A DNA stretch of 64,000 nucleotides from CAYWBU01 sp942491525 (GCA_942491525.1 CALOBW010000030.1:186001-250000); one strand, 5' to 3'; shown: positions 1-9,175, counted from the stretch's first letter. Notes: generated by a model from the sequence alone, not told the origin. Program-made: numbers and translations.

Positions 1-2199
1 ATCCTGATGAGCAACCTGCTGATCGGCCTGGTGATGGTCATGCTGATCCTCTGGTGGACACTGGGCTGGCGCAACGCCATGATCACGGCCATCGGCATCC
101 CCTTCTCCTTCCTCTGCGCCATCACCATCATGTACGTCACCGGCATCTCGCTCAACACCATCAGTCTAGCCTCCTTCGTGCTGGTGACCGGCATCATGGT
201 TGATGATGCGGTCATCATCATGGAGAACATCTTCCGCCACATCCAGATGGGCAAGGAAAAGAAGGAGGCCATCATCGACGGCACCTCCGAAGTCATGTTG
301 CCAGTTATCAACGCGGCCCTGACCACGGCGCTGGCCTTCCTGCCCATGCTGCTGATGACCGGCAGCACCGGCGACTTCTTCGGCATGATCCCCAAGACCG
401 TCACCTTTGCGCTCTGCGCCTCCCTGCTGGAAGCGCTTCTGATCGTGCCACTGCATTTTCATGACTGGGGCCCCGAGCCCAAAGTGTCAGCGAAGGTCAG
501 CGACGACCCCTTCCAGCATCTGGAGAGCGGCATCTTCGCCCCCATCTGGCGCGTCTACCGCAAGGTCCTGACCACCCTGCTCAATCACAAGGTCAAGACA
601 TTGAGCGGCGTCTTCGGACTGTTCCTGGTGGCCCTGATGATCTTCATCCTCTCGGCCAGCGGCGCACTGAGCCTGATCAAGGTTGAGTTCTTCCAGGGCA
701 ACTTCTACCGTTACCACGTCACGATCGGCATGCCGCAGGGCACCAGCATCGACCAGACCGATGAGGTGGTGCGCGACCTCTCCCGGATGATCGTTGATTT
801 CGGTCCCCAGGAGGCCCAGTCGGTCTCGGGCTTCACCGGTTTCTATGAGGAGAAGGACTACACCCGCTTCTCGGGCAGCAACTACGGCCAGCTGGTCATC
901 ACCCTGCCCGAGCGCAAAAGCTTAAACTTCCCGGACAACCCGGACAACGACCCCTTCCAGTACCTGGAGCTGGTCAAAGAGCGCCTCAACGAACATATCG
1001 CGGCCAGCTATCCTGAAAACCGGCGCCCCTTCATCAGCGTCTTTGTGGAGAGCGACGGCCCGCCCACCGGCAAGAAGGTCAATATCCGGGTCACCGGCCT
1101 GACCCTGGATGACGCCCTGCGCGGATCGACAGCGCTGCGCAACTATCTGGAGAGTGACGAGCAGTTCGCCGACCTGCGCGAGCTGGATGATGACAGCCCC
1201 ACCATGCACCGCACGGTGCGCTTCATCCCGCGCCAGGAGACCATCTACGAATACGGCCTGCAGCCCGGCATGGTCAGCGCCATGGTGGCCGGGGCCCTCA
1301 ACGGCTATGAGGCCGGCCGCTTCCGCGCCTTTGACGAGGAGGTCGACCTGGTGGTGCGGCTGGCGCGCAGTGACGACCAGGGCAACCTGGAGGGCGCCGG
1401 GCTGAATGAACCCCTGGACGTGCTCGACATCCCGCTGATCGAACACAGCGCCTCGCCCCTGCTGCTGCGCGACCTGGTGGAGGTGGAGTATGCAATGGAG
1501 CCCAACGTGCGCACGCGCTACAAGGGCCAGCCATCCATCACCATCCGCTCGGACATCGCGGCCGGCTCCAAGCTGGCGCCCACCAACATCCAGTACAAGG
1601 TGCGCGAGTTCGCCAGGAACAACCCCGAGATCTTCACCAACACGACCCTCTCCTTCGGCGGCGAGTTCGAGTCCACCAGCAAGTCCTACAAATCGCTGGG
1701 CTTCGCCTTCCTGATCGCCATCATGCTGATCTACATGGTGCTGGCCAGCCAGTTCAACCACTACCTGCAGCCGGTCATGATCCTCTCGGCCGTGCCCTTT
1801 GCCCTGATGGGCGTCATCTTCGGCCTCTTCTTCACCCGCACCACCTTCACCATCGGCAGCTTCATGGCCGTGGTGGGCCTGGCCGGCGTGGCCGTCAACA
1901 ACTCTCTGCTTTTAATCGAGTTCATGAACAACCGGCGCGAAGCTGGTCTGAGCCCCAGAGATGCAGTTATTGAAGCCTGCGCCGCGCGCATGCGGCCGGT
2001 GGTCATCACCACCGTCACCACCATGCTGGGCCTGCTGCCCATGGCGATCGGCATTCCGCAGAAGTCCATCTCATGGTCGCCGCTGGCCATGGCCTTTGTC
2101 TCGGGCATCGTCAGTTCAACCATCCTGACCTTATTGATCGTGCCGGTGCAGTATGAGCTGGTGGAAAAGGTGCAGGAGAGGTTCCGCAGAAAGACCTAG
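1..2199 (+). CDS. RND efflux pump inner-membrane subunit (partial, 5' end outside window)
   Basis: The reading frame is open from base 1, so the gene starts upstream of the window. What remains (about 732 codons) is the C-terminal two thirds of an RND permease: the TM3-TM6 bundle, the second periplasmic loop and the TM8-TM12 bundle. TM4 carries the Asp-Asp pair of proton-driven drug (HAE-type) pumps in GIMVDDAVIIMEN (D66/D67 counted from the ATG at 7). The segment near 1850-1925 (VVGLAGVAVNNSLLLIEF) is the TM10 counterpart. Such pumps are inner-membrane trimers that use the proton gradient to expel hydrophobic compounds through an adaptor and an outer-membrane channel; those partners would lie upstream. 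The stop overlaps the convergent GH13 gene by 4 bases. The substrate cannot be told from sequence. Confidence 0.93.
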   Translation: MLMSNLLIGLVMVMLILWWTLGWRNAMITAIGIPFSFLCAITIMYVTGISLNTISLASFVLVTGIMVDDAVIIMENIFRHIQMGKEKKEAIIDGTSEVMLPVINAALTTALAFLPMLLMTGSTGDFFGMIPKTVTFALCASLLEALLIVPLHFHDWGPEPKVSAKVSDDPFQHLESGIFAPIWRVYRKVLTTLLNHKVKTLSGVFGLFLVALMIFILSASGALSLIKVEFFQGNFYRYHVTIGMPQGTSIDQTDEVVRDLSRMIVDFGPQEAQSVSGFTGFYEEKDYTRFSGSNYGQLVITLPERKSLNFPDNPDNDPFQYLELVKERLNEHIAASYPENRRPFISVFVESDGPPTGKKVNIRVTGLTLDDALRGSTALRNYLESDEQFADLRELDDDSPTMHRTVRFIPRQETIYEYGLQPGMVSAMVAGALNGYEAGRFRAFDEEVDLVVRLARSDDQGNLEGAGLNEPLDVLDIPLIEHSASPLLLRDLVEVEYAMEPNVRTRYKGQPSITIRSDIAAGSKLAPTNIQYKVREFARNNPEIFTNTTLSFGGEFESTSKSYKSLGFAFLIAIMLIYMVLASQFNHYLQPVMILSAVPFALMGVIFGLFFTRTTFTIGSFMAVVGLAGVAVNNSLLLIEFMNNRREAGLSPRDAVIEACAARMRPVVITTVTTMLGLLPMAIGIPQKSISWSPLAMAFVSGIVSSTILTLLIVPVQYELVEKVQERFRRKT

Positions 2200-4079
2200 G
2201 GCCGCGGCACCAGCCAAAGCACATCATAGGGGGCGAGCTCCAGTTTGAGTTCGCCCTCCACAATTTCATATTCCTGGCCGCTGATCATATCCAGCCAGCG
2301 GGCTTCAGTGCTGCCCAACTGCGCCTGGCCGACCGCCAGCTGCACCGCGGCGTTGCTGACATTGGTCAGGGTGACGATCATCTGATCCAGCTCCGGCGAG
2401 CGGCGCAGCAGGCTGAAGACCTGCGGCGCCAGCCGCAACACCTGCTGAGAGCCGCGCGGATGGAAGGCCCGCATGCTCTTGCGGACATCGGTCAGCTTGG
2501 GCAGTTCGCGGGCCAGACGCGAGATGCGAGAGTCCGGGTTGCGCAGTCGCTCCAGCAACTCATCCACCCCCACGTCGGCGCGGTTGATGTCACGGTTATG
2601 CTTGGTTGCCTTAACGCCCTCGGTATGGTTGCGGCTGGCCAGCAGGCCGTGCAGATAGATGCCGGGCACGCCGCGCAGGGCCAGGGCGATGCTGCGCGAG
2701 GCGATGTAGCGCTTGATCTGCAGCTCTCGCTCCTCCTGGCTGGTGCTAAGCGAACTGAACCAGGTGGTGTTGATCTCATAGGGTTCATGCTGGCCATTGG
2801 GGCCGCTCTTGTATGAGATCAGCGCCCCGCGCCTGAGGGCCTCCTCGACGATGAAGCTGATCTCTGCGTCCGGCAGGATGCCGCGCACCCCCATCAGGCC
2901 GATGCCGTCATGGGTGTCGAGCACATTGAAGAAGGTTGCCCCCTGCTCCGGATACTCCAGCTCGGCGGCCCACTCGGCCAGGGCGCTGGCGTCACCGCGG
3001 TAGAAGGCGTGCAGCACCAGCGGCGGCAGGGCAAAATTGTAGACCATCTGCGCCTCGTCATGGCCGTTGCCGAAGTAGCTGATGTTGTCGCGATGGGGCA
3101 CATTGGTCTCGGTCACCAGCGCCACCCCCGGGGCCACCGCATCCAGGATACGGCGCAAAAGCTTGACGATGGCATGACCCTGGGCCAGATTGGCCGAGCT
3201 GGTGCCCGGCTCATTCCAGATGTAGGTCACGGCGTCCAGTCTGATCATATTGGCCCCGTAACGCACATAGAGCAGCAGGGTTTCAATGATCCAGAGCAGC
3301 ACCCTGGGGCTGCGGAAATTAAGATCCACCTGATCGGGCGAAAAAGTTGTCCAGACCCAGCGGGGACCGTTGAGGGTCTCGAAACGGGTCAGCACGTCGC
3401 TGGTGCGCGGCCGCATCAGCATGGCGCGCTGCTCGGCACTCAGCCCCTGCGCCGAATCATAGGCCACGAAGACATCCTGATAGGCCGGATCACCATCCAG
3501 GAAGCGCTCGAAGGCCGGCGACTGGCTGGAGGCGTGGTTGATCACGGCGTCAAACATCAGCTGGTAGCTGCTGCCGATCTGCTCGATATCATCCCAGCTG
3601 CCCAGCTGCGGGTCCACCAGCCGGAAATTGGTCACGGCAAAGCCCCTGTCCGATGAGTAGGGAAAGAAGGGCAGAATGTGCAGGGTGTTGAAGATGCGCC
3701 GCAGAATGCCGTCATGCTCCAGCACCTGGCGCAGGGTGTGCAGGGGGCGCGAGGCACCGCTGCCCTTGAAGAGGTCACCATAGGTTATGAGCACGATGTC
3801 CTGCTGGGTGAAGCGCTCGCGGCGTTCATAGTTGGCCTCCAGCTCCAGCATGCGCTCGCTCTTATGCGCATAGTAGACCTGCAGGATGCGCATCAGCTCG
3901 CCCATGGACGCCGCGGCCCGTTCCTCGCCGTAGAGGAAGCTGAGACCGGCCAGAATATCTTCGCGATCCGCCGCGGCCAGTTCAAAACGGGCGTTACCGT
4001 ATTCCGGCCGCCGTTTGTGAAGGGTAAAATTGAGCTGCCCTGCATCGGCAGCATTTAGCTTCAAAGCTGTCTCATTCAT
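2196..4079 (-). CDS. GH13_18 sugar phosphorylase (sucrose / glucosylglycerate phosphorylase family)
   Basis: A 627-residue member of the sucrose-phosphorylase branch of GH13, which splits an alpha-glucoside with phosphate to give glucose-1-phosphate. The catalytic set is visible: region I DAVINH (D177), nucleophile D282 in MIRLDAVTYIW, acid/base E324 in VTETNVPH, and transition-state Asp D391 in VLDTHDGIG. The ETNVPH acid/base motif is more like the glucosylglycerate/glucosylglycerol-type phosphorylases than true sucrose phosphorylases, so the acceptor is open. An in-frame ATG at 4190 is possible, but the family-like N-terminus and the coding signal favour 4079. The neighbours do not form an operon with it. 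Given the osmolyte genes nearby, turnover of a glucosylated compatible solute is a reasonable inference. Confidence 0.85.
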   Translation of the reverse strand: MNETALKLNAADAGQLNFTLHKRRPEYGNARFELAAADREDILAGLSFLYGEERAAASMGELMRILQVYYAHKSERMLELEANYERRERFTQQDIVLITYGDLFKGSGASRPLHTLRQVLEHDGILRRIFNTLHILPFFPYSSDRGFAVTNFRLVDPQLGSWDDIEQIGSSYQLMFDAVINHASSQSPAFERFLDGDPAYQDVFVAYDSAQGLSAEQRAMLMRPRTSDVLTRFETLNGPRWVWTTFSPDQVDLNFRSPRVLLWIIETLLLYVRYGANMIRLDAVTYIWNEPGTSSANLAQGHAIVKLLRRILDAVAPGVALVTETNVPHRDNISYFGNGHDEAQMVYNFALPPLVLHAFYRGDASALAEWAAELEYPEQGATFFNVLDTHDGIGLMGVRGILPDAEISFIVEEALRRGALISYKSGPNGQHEPYEINTTWFSSLSTSQEERELQIKRYIASRSIALALRGVPGIYLHGLLASRNHTEGVKATKHNRDINRADVGVDELLERLRNPDSRISRLARELPKLTDVRKSMRAFHPRGSQQVLRLAPQVFSLLRRSPELDQMIVTLTNVSNAAVQLAVGQAQLGSTEARWLDMISGQEYEIVEGELKLELAPYDVLWLVPRP

Positions 4080-4265
4080 GCATTGACCCTGCCTGTACTT
4101 TTTATAGCATTCCCGCTCATGCGCCTTGTCGGCACTAAAGTCAAGAACAAAACAGCCAAGTTCAATCGACCCACAACAGCTTAAATTCACGCTTGATTTA
4201 AGAGCGCATAAGACCTAGACTCATCCCAATGTGCAGCTTGCACACCTTGCGATAACGGAGCAGAG

Positions 4266-5048
4266 ATGGAGAGCGTCAGAAAACACGGAGCCCCGCCCTA
4301 TGCCGTGGCCCTGGTCCACGGCGGCCCCGGTGCGGCCGGCGAACTGGAGCTGCTGGCCGCACAGCTTGAAATCAGCTCGCTGGAGCCCATGCAGAGCGCC
4401 TGCTCCATCGAGGGTCAAATTCAGGAGCTGCACAGCCAGCTTAAGGGGCATACGCCGATTATTTTGCTGGGCTACTCCTGGGGCGCCTGGCTGAGCATGC
4501 TCTTTGCCGCCCGTTACCCGGACCTGGTTAGAAAGCTGATTTTAATCAGCTGCGCGCCGCTTGAGGACCGCTACGCCCACAAGATTCACCAGACCCGCAT
4601 GCAGCGCCTCGACTCCGAGGAGCAGCACGAGGTCAAGGAGCTGCTGCACGACTTCAGGGCCCACAACAACCAGGCCGACTTCACCCGCCTGGGCACCCTG
4701 CTGCGCAGAGCCGACGCCTTCTGTCCCCTGCCCCACCACGACCAGATCGAATGCCGGATCGACATCTACCGCAAGATCTGGCCCGAAGCCGCCGACCTGC
4801 GCTGGAACGGCCAGCTGATCGAAACCCTCAAAAAAATCACCTGCCCCGTCGCCGCCATCCACGGGGCCTACGATCCCCACCCCTACATGGGCGTCAAGGA
4901 GCCGCTGGCCAGGATCAAACCGCAGGCCAAGTTCCACCTGCTCAACCAGTGCGGCCATAAGCCCTGGATTGAGAAACATGCCCCAACTTCTTTTAAGACA
5001 GCATCGCCCGCCTCATGCCCAAATCTATCATTGATAGATTTAAAATGA
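4266..5048 (+). CDS. alpha/beta hydrolase with aberrant C-terminal tail
   Basis: Alpha/beta-hydrolase fold, 260 codons, read from the ATG at 4266 after a GGAG-containing leader. The oxyanion-type HGGPG motif is at residues 19-23, the nucleophile elbow GYSWGAW gives Ser71, and the rest of the triad is Asp203 (AYDPHP) and His231 (QCGHKPWIE). HGGPG is typical of proline iminopeptidase-like and related small hydrolases; the substrate is unknown. Homology ends at about residue 239 (EKHA). The last 20 or so codons are the antisense of a diguanylate cyclase gene and are not hydrolase sequence. The native C-terminal helix is therefore missing, replaced at about base 4980. The triad is intact, so the product might still fold, but it is a rearranged gene. 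Confidence 0.8.
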   Translation: MESVRKHGAPPYAVALVHGGPGAAGELELLAAQLEISSLEPMQSACSIEGQIQELHSQLKGHTPIILLGYSWGAWLSMLFAARYPDLVRKLILISCAPLEDRYAHKIHQTRMQRLDSEEQHEVKELLHDFRAHNNQADFTRLGTLLRRADAFCPLPHHDQIECRIDIYRKIWPEAADLRWNGQLIETLKKITCPVAAIHGAYDPHPYMGVKEPLARIKPQAKFHLLNQCGHKPWIEKHAPTSFKTASPASCPNLSLIDLK

Positions 5049-6001
5049 TCGAGATCGATATAGAGTATAGCAACTTTGCGGCCTTCGCGATTGACCATGG
5101 CCAATGCTTGAGTCAGACGGTCCTGAAAAAGGTTGCGATTAACTAACCCGGTCAGACTATCAAAATGCGCCAGTTGCAGAATCTGTTTTTCTGCTTGAAT
5201 ACGAGCAGCTTCACTACGCGCCAATTTCACATAACCAAACCCTAGTCCCAGCAATGCAACAAACCAGATTACTGAATGAGCAATGAAAATTGCACCATGC
5301 ACTTCATTGTAATCTCTGTGGAAAAGTCTCACAGGCAAAGTTACACTAATTCCACCACGCAGATCACCCTCGCTATATCCTTGAGATGCGTGACATTTCA
5401 GACAAGATTTATCCACCTTTAATGGCATCATCATCCTGAAATAATATTTACCGTCCTGTTTAATACGTTCACTATAGTCAAAGGCGCCCTGCTCAAGTAT
5501 TAGCAATGCTTTTTTTTCCCAGTTATCCGCAATGTTTTCGGGATTAATCGGATTTAAGCTAGTTATATGCCCGCTGACTACATTGCGTTGCTGAGCAAGG
5601 TCATAAACCTGTCGCGTCATATATGCCGGATTAATCATTGTCAGTTCCAACTCCGGTGAAACCTGAATATCACGCAGAGAGACCATTTCTGGAGTCAAAT
5701 AACTATTAGGTTGATTTTGAACAGTCACCGGAACATATACTCCGCCATGCAGGCTATTCCAGAGACGGTAAAGTTTATCCCGTTCAATTGAAGTTCTGCC
5801 GATCTCCTCAATTATGTTGTTAATCTCACTTTCATGCTGAATATTGCTCAACGCCATTGAGATTAACAGAAACACTGACCAACAGATTGCCATAACAAGT
5901 GTTATTTGTTTTATTTTCAGTCCTGCAACATTATGAGCCATACTGTTAATATAAACTGCTCTATTATAAATAGAAGAGGCATCATTTGCTTGGCATTTCA
6001 A
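4883..6001 (-). pseudogene. truncated haem-sensor diguanylate cyclase (Tll0287/DUF3365-like + partial GGDEF)
   Basis: Membrane sensor with an N-terminal TM helix (about residues 31-51 from the TTG at 6001), a periplasmic Tll0287/DUF3365-like domain with a c-type haem motif CLKCH (C200, C203, H204), a second TM (about 239-257) and the first part of a GGDEF domain (DSLTGLVNRNLF, then YIDLDHFKSINDRFGHEAGD). Homology stops at about residue 340, before the GG(D/E)EF signature itself. The last 32 codons (4883-4978) are antisense of the hydrolase gene. Without the signature loop it cannot make c-di-GMP. The start may be TTG 6001 (AAGGA upstream) or ATG 5941. The gene is AT-richer than its left neighbours and so belongs to the patch joined at about 4980. 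Confidence 0.82.
4972..4986. other. rearrangement junction joining two truncated genes
   Basis: To the left the plus strand encodes a conserved hydrolase C-terminus (GHKPWIEKHA). To the right the minus strand encodes a conserved GGDEF core (GHEAGDAVLKEVG). Each gene loses family similarity at the same few bases and continues into antisense of the other. This is what a recombination or deletion end-point, or an assembly join, looks like. Base composition also drops to AT-richer at this point. Confidence 0.7.
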
Positions 6002-6055
6002 GAATCCATCCTTATAATGTAAACTTATAGAACTTAAAACTTAAGGAGATATCGG

Positions 6056-6460
6056 ATGCCTTTAATAAACTGGAGCGATGAGCTTAGTGTAGGTATTTCA
6101 GAAATTGATCAGCAGCATCAGAAACTAATCAAGATGATAAACGACCTGGCTGATGCCATGCGCCAAAGACAAGGGAAAGAGGCCGTCGATCCGATCCTGA
6201 AGGGCTTGCTGGACTACACTGTGACCCATTTCAAGAATGAAGAAAACTATTTCGCGAAATTTAACTATTCTGAGACTGATAGCCATAAAAAAGAACATGC
6301 TGTGTTTATAAGTAAAATTGCAGAATTTAAAAAAGATTTTGAGAATAACAAAATCGGACTGACAACCAACATCCTGAATTACCTAAGCGATTGGCTTAAG
6401 AATCATATTATGGGTACAGATAAAAAATATACCCAACTCTTTCATGATAACGGCTTATAA
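6056..6460 (+). CDS. bacteriohemerythrin
   Basis: A 134-residue single-domain hemerythrin, a cytosolic di-iron O2-binding protein. All seven family ligands are present at the expected spacing: H21, H58, E62, H77, H81, H117 and D122 (motifs DQQH, HFKNEE, HKKEH, HIMGTDKK). It begins with the typical PLINWSDELSVGI strand. Its start is preceded by AAGGAGAT at good distance. It diverges from the truncated haem-sensor cyclase, and both belong to the AT-rich patch, so the two O2/redox-type proteins may have arrived together. The role is probably O2 storage, sensing or delivery; the partner is unknown. Confidence 0.95.
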   Translation: MPLINWSDELSVGISEIDQQHQKLIKMINDLADAMRQRQGKEAVDPILKGLLDYTVTHFKNEENYFAKFNYSETDSHKKEHAVFISKIAEFKKDFENNKIGLTTNILNYLSDWLKNHIMGTDKKYTQLFHDNGL

Positions 6461-6470
6461 TAAATTTCAG

Positions 6471-6500
6471 CCCCGCCAACATTAAGCTGTCGGGGTAATT
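6471..6500 (+). terminator. weak hairpin after hemerythrin
   Basis: CCCCG (6471-6475) pairs with CGGGG (6491-6495) 11 bases after the stop, followed by TAATTTG. The stem is short and the T-run poor, so it is only a candidate terminator. Confidence 0.3.
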
Positions 6501-6650
6501 TGTCATCTCTCCGGCCGTCAGGCCGTATAGCTATATCCCTCTTTAAAGCCAAAGCTAAATTCACCATATCTAGCCATTATCTACACTATCCAATCCTTCA
6601 TATATCTAAGCCACTGGATACCCGCCTACGCGCACTACTGTCCGGAATAA

Positions 6651-7060
6651 TCAAAATGGTAGCCTCGGTTGTAATTTTTCCAGTTGTCGCCTTGTTCGTC
6701 GGCGTTTATCGGCCAGGTAGGCTTCGGTGCGCATGCGCTGGAACAAGGTGCTCCTCAGGATTTCCAATCCTGTTCAGGCCGGTTGATGCCCATGTGCATA
6801 GAGCATGACAAGCAAGTAGGCGATGATGGCGGTGTATATCTGGATGCGCACGGCGTTTTCGCTGCGACCGATGACTTTTCAGTTTGAGATTCTGTTTTAT
6901 CCACTTGAAGAATTTCGATCTGCCCCGTGTTTGTAGAGCTCGGCGATCTCTGCGGCGTGCGGAAATCTGTCGCCGATCGGTTTCTCACCGAATCCGACGC
7001 AACGGCTTTTCATAACGATTGATACAACCAGCCGCGACTGGATGGCGATTCGAAACAGGA
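6651..7060 (-). pseudogene. IS4-family transposase remnant (C-terminal part, several frameshifts)
   Basis: On the minus strand, pieces of an IS4-type DDE transposase C-terminus appear in successive frames: NRYEKPLRRIR (about 7045-6985), AAEIAELYK, then FFKWIKQNLKLK (about 6915-6880), then GRSENAVRIQIYTAIIAYLL and VMLYAHGHQPA (about 6875-6785), and finally LRSTLFQRMRTEAYLADKR running to a stop near 6651. The YK..RWQ(I/V)ELFFKWIKQ block is the family's conserved region around the catalytic Glu; here the frame breaks just before it. At least two frame changes are needed to read through. Just outside, CACTACTGTCCGGAATAA (6633-6650) resembles an IS4-group terminal repeat. The N-terminal two thirds is missing, because katG sequence starts at about 7117. 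Confidence 0.72.
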
Positions 7061-9159
7061 CAACCTCTCGGCAAGAATTTTGCCTGCCCCTCTTCCGGAA
7101 CGGTCAGATCTTCAACTCTGAAATGATCAACCCGATGGATCATGGTTTCAGCTATGCGGAGGAGTTCAAGAAACTTGACCTGCAGGCCATCAAGCAGGAT
7201 CTCTATGCGCTGATGACCGACTCGCAGGAGTGGTGGCCGGCCGATTACGGCCACTACGGCGGCCTATTCGTCCGCATGGCCTGGCACAGCGCCGGCACCT
7301 ACCGCACGGGCGACGGCCGCGGCGGCGCGGGTTCAGGCAGCCAGCGCTTTGCGCCCCTCAACAGCTGGCCGGACAATACCAACCTGGACAAGGCGCGCCG
7401 GCTGCTCTGGCCCATCAAGCAGAAATACGGCCGCAAGATATCCTGGGCCGACCTCATGATCCTGGCCGGCAACTGCGCCCTGGAGTCGATGGGTTTCAAA
7501 ACCTTCGGCTTCGGCGGCGGCCGCGAAGACATCTGGGAACCCGAGGAGGACATCTACTGGGGCAGCGAAAGCGAGTGGCTGGGCGACAAACGCTACTCCG
7601 GCGGGCATGAACTTGAGAACCCGCTGGCCGCCGTGCAGATGGGGCTGATCTACGTCAACCCGGAGGGGCCGGGCGGCAACCCGGATCCGGTCGCCTCGGG
7701 ACGTGACGTCCGCGAAACCTTTGCACGCATGGCCATGAACGACGAGGAGACCGTGGCCCTGGTGGCCGGCGGTCACACCTTCGGCAAGTGTCACGGCGCC
7801 GGCGATGCGGCCAATGTGGGGCCCGAACCCGAGGCCGCCGCGATCGAGGAGCAGGGACTCGGCTGGAAGAGCAGCTTCGGTACGGGCAGGGGCGGCGACA
7901 CCATCACCAGCGGCATCGAAGGCGCATGGAAGCCCAATCCGATCAAGTGGGACATGGGCTATCTGAACATGCTCTTCAAATATGAGTGGGAGCTGGTCAA
8001 GAGTCCGGCCGGCGCGCACCAGTGGCTGGCCAAAGATGTAAGTGACGAAGATATGGTGGCGGACGCTCACGATCCCTCCAAGAGACACCGGCCGATGATG
8101 ACCACGGCCGACCTCTCGCTGCGCTTCGACCCGATCTACGAACCGATCGCGCGGCGCTACCAGCAGAACCCGGCAGAGTTCGCCGACGCCTTTGCCCGCG
8201 CCTGGTTCAAGCTGACCCACCGCGACATGGGCCCCCGCTCGCGCTATCTCGGCCCCGAAGTTCCGGCCGAGGAGATGCTCTGGCAGGACCCGCTGCCGGC
8301 GCCCGATCATGAACTGATCGGCGCCCGGGAGATCGACGAGCTCAAGAAGAGGATCCTGGCATCGGGCCTCACTGTAGCAGCGCTGGTCGAAGCGGCCTGG
8401 GCCTCGGCCTCAACTTACCGCGGCTCCGACAAGCGCGGCGGCGCCAACGGGGCGCGCATACGGCTGGCGCCCCAGAAGGATTGGCCAGTCAACCAGCCGG
8501 TGATGGGCGTGCTGCCGATTCTTGAAGGAATCCGGCAGGATTTTAGCAAGCAGGTGTCACTGGCCGACCTGATTGTGCTGGGCGGCTGCGCCGCCATCGA
8601 AGAGGCGGCCAGGAGGGCCGGCCATCAACTGAGCATCCCCTTCAGCCCGGGCCGCACCGATGCGACGCAGGCGCAGACCGACATAGACTCCTTCGCCGTT
8701 CTCGAACCGGCGGCCGACGGCTTCCGCAACTACCTCAAGAAAAAGTATGCCGTACCGGCGGAGGAGCTGCTGCTTGACCGGGCGCAGCTGCTGACCCTGA
8801 CCGCGCCCGAGATGACGGTTCTGATTGGCGGCCTGCGCGTGCTGAAGGCCGGATTCACAGAGGCCGGCGTCCTCACCAGACGGCCGGAGAGTCTCAGCAA
8901 TGACTTCTTCGTCAACCTGCTCGACATGAACACGGAGTGGAAACCCACCGCAGACAAAGACCTGTTCGAGGGTCGCGACCGGTCAACAGGCGAACTTAAA
9001 TGGACCGCCAGCCGGGTCGATCTCATCTTCGGCTCGAACTCGCAGCTGAGGGCCCTGGCGGAGGTCTACGGCAGTCAAGACTCGCAGCAGAAGTTCATGA
9101 CCGACTTTGCAGCGGCCTGGAACAAGGTCATGAACCTGGACCGCTTCGAGCTGCGCTGA
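7042..9159 (+). CDS. katG: catalase-peroxidase KatG with replaced N-terminus
   Basis: Bifunctional haem catalase-peroxidase that removes H2O2. Distal R78, W81 and H82 (RMAWHSAGTYR), Tyr204 (YVNPEGPG) and Met230 (ARMAMND) give the Met-Tyr-Trp adduct set, and H245 (GGHTFGK) is the proximal haem ligand. Both the N- and C-terminal peroxidase-like domains run to the end. Family similarity begins only at about NPMDHGFSYAEEF (base 7129). The usual 50 or so N-terminal residues, including the conserved DWWPNQL region, are absent and replaced by about 27 unrelated residues. No ribosome site precedes ATG 7042 or ATG 7123. An IS4 remnant abuts the 5' end. The catalytic core is complete, but expression and dimer hook formation are in doubt. 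Confidence 0.88.
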   Translation: MAIRNRTTSRQEFCLPLFRNGQIFNSEMINPMDHGFSYAEEFKKLDLQAIKQDLYALMTDSQEWWPADYGHYGGLFVRMAWHSAGTYRTGDGRGGAGSGSQRFAPLNSWPDNTNLDKARRLLWPIKQKYGRKISWADLMILAGNCALESMGFKTFGFGGGREDIWEPEEDIYWGSESEWLGDKRYSGGHELENPLAAVQMGLIYVNPEGPGGNPDPVASGRDVRETFARMAMNDEETVALVAGGHTFGKCHGAGDAANVGPEPEAAAIEEQGLGWKSSFGTGRGGDTITSGIEGAWKPNPIKWDMGYLNMLFKYEWELVKSPAGAHQWLAKDVSDEDMVADAHDPSKRHRPMMTTADLSLRFDPIYEPIARRYQQNPAEFADAFARAWFKLTHRDMGPRSRYLGPEVPAEEMLWQDPLPAPDHELIGAREIDELKKRILASGLTVAALVEAAWASASTYRGSDKRGGANGARIRLAPQKDWPVNQPVMGVLPILEGIRQDFSKQVSLADLIVLGGCAAIEEAARRAGHQLSIPFSPGRTDATQAQTDIDSFAVLEPAADGFRNYLKKKYAVPAEELLLDRAQLLTLTAPEMTVLIGGLRVLKAGFTEAGVLTRRPESLSNDFFVNLLDMNTEWKPTADKDLFEGRDRSTGELKWTASRVDLIFGSNSQLRALAEVYGSQDSQQKFMTDFAAAWNKVMNLDRFELR

Positions 9160-9175
9160 AGAGAAGCAGAGACTA

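Noticed and set aside
922..1761. 279-codon open frame antisense to the first RND gene
   Set aside because: Composition is that of a shadow frame, and there is no ribosome site or family motif.
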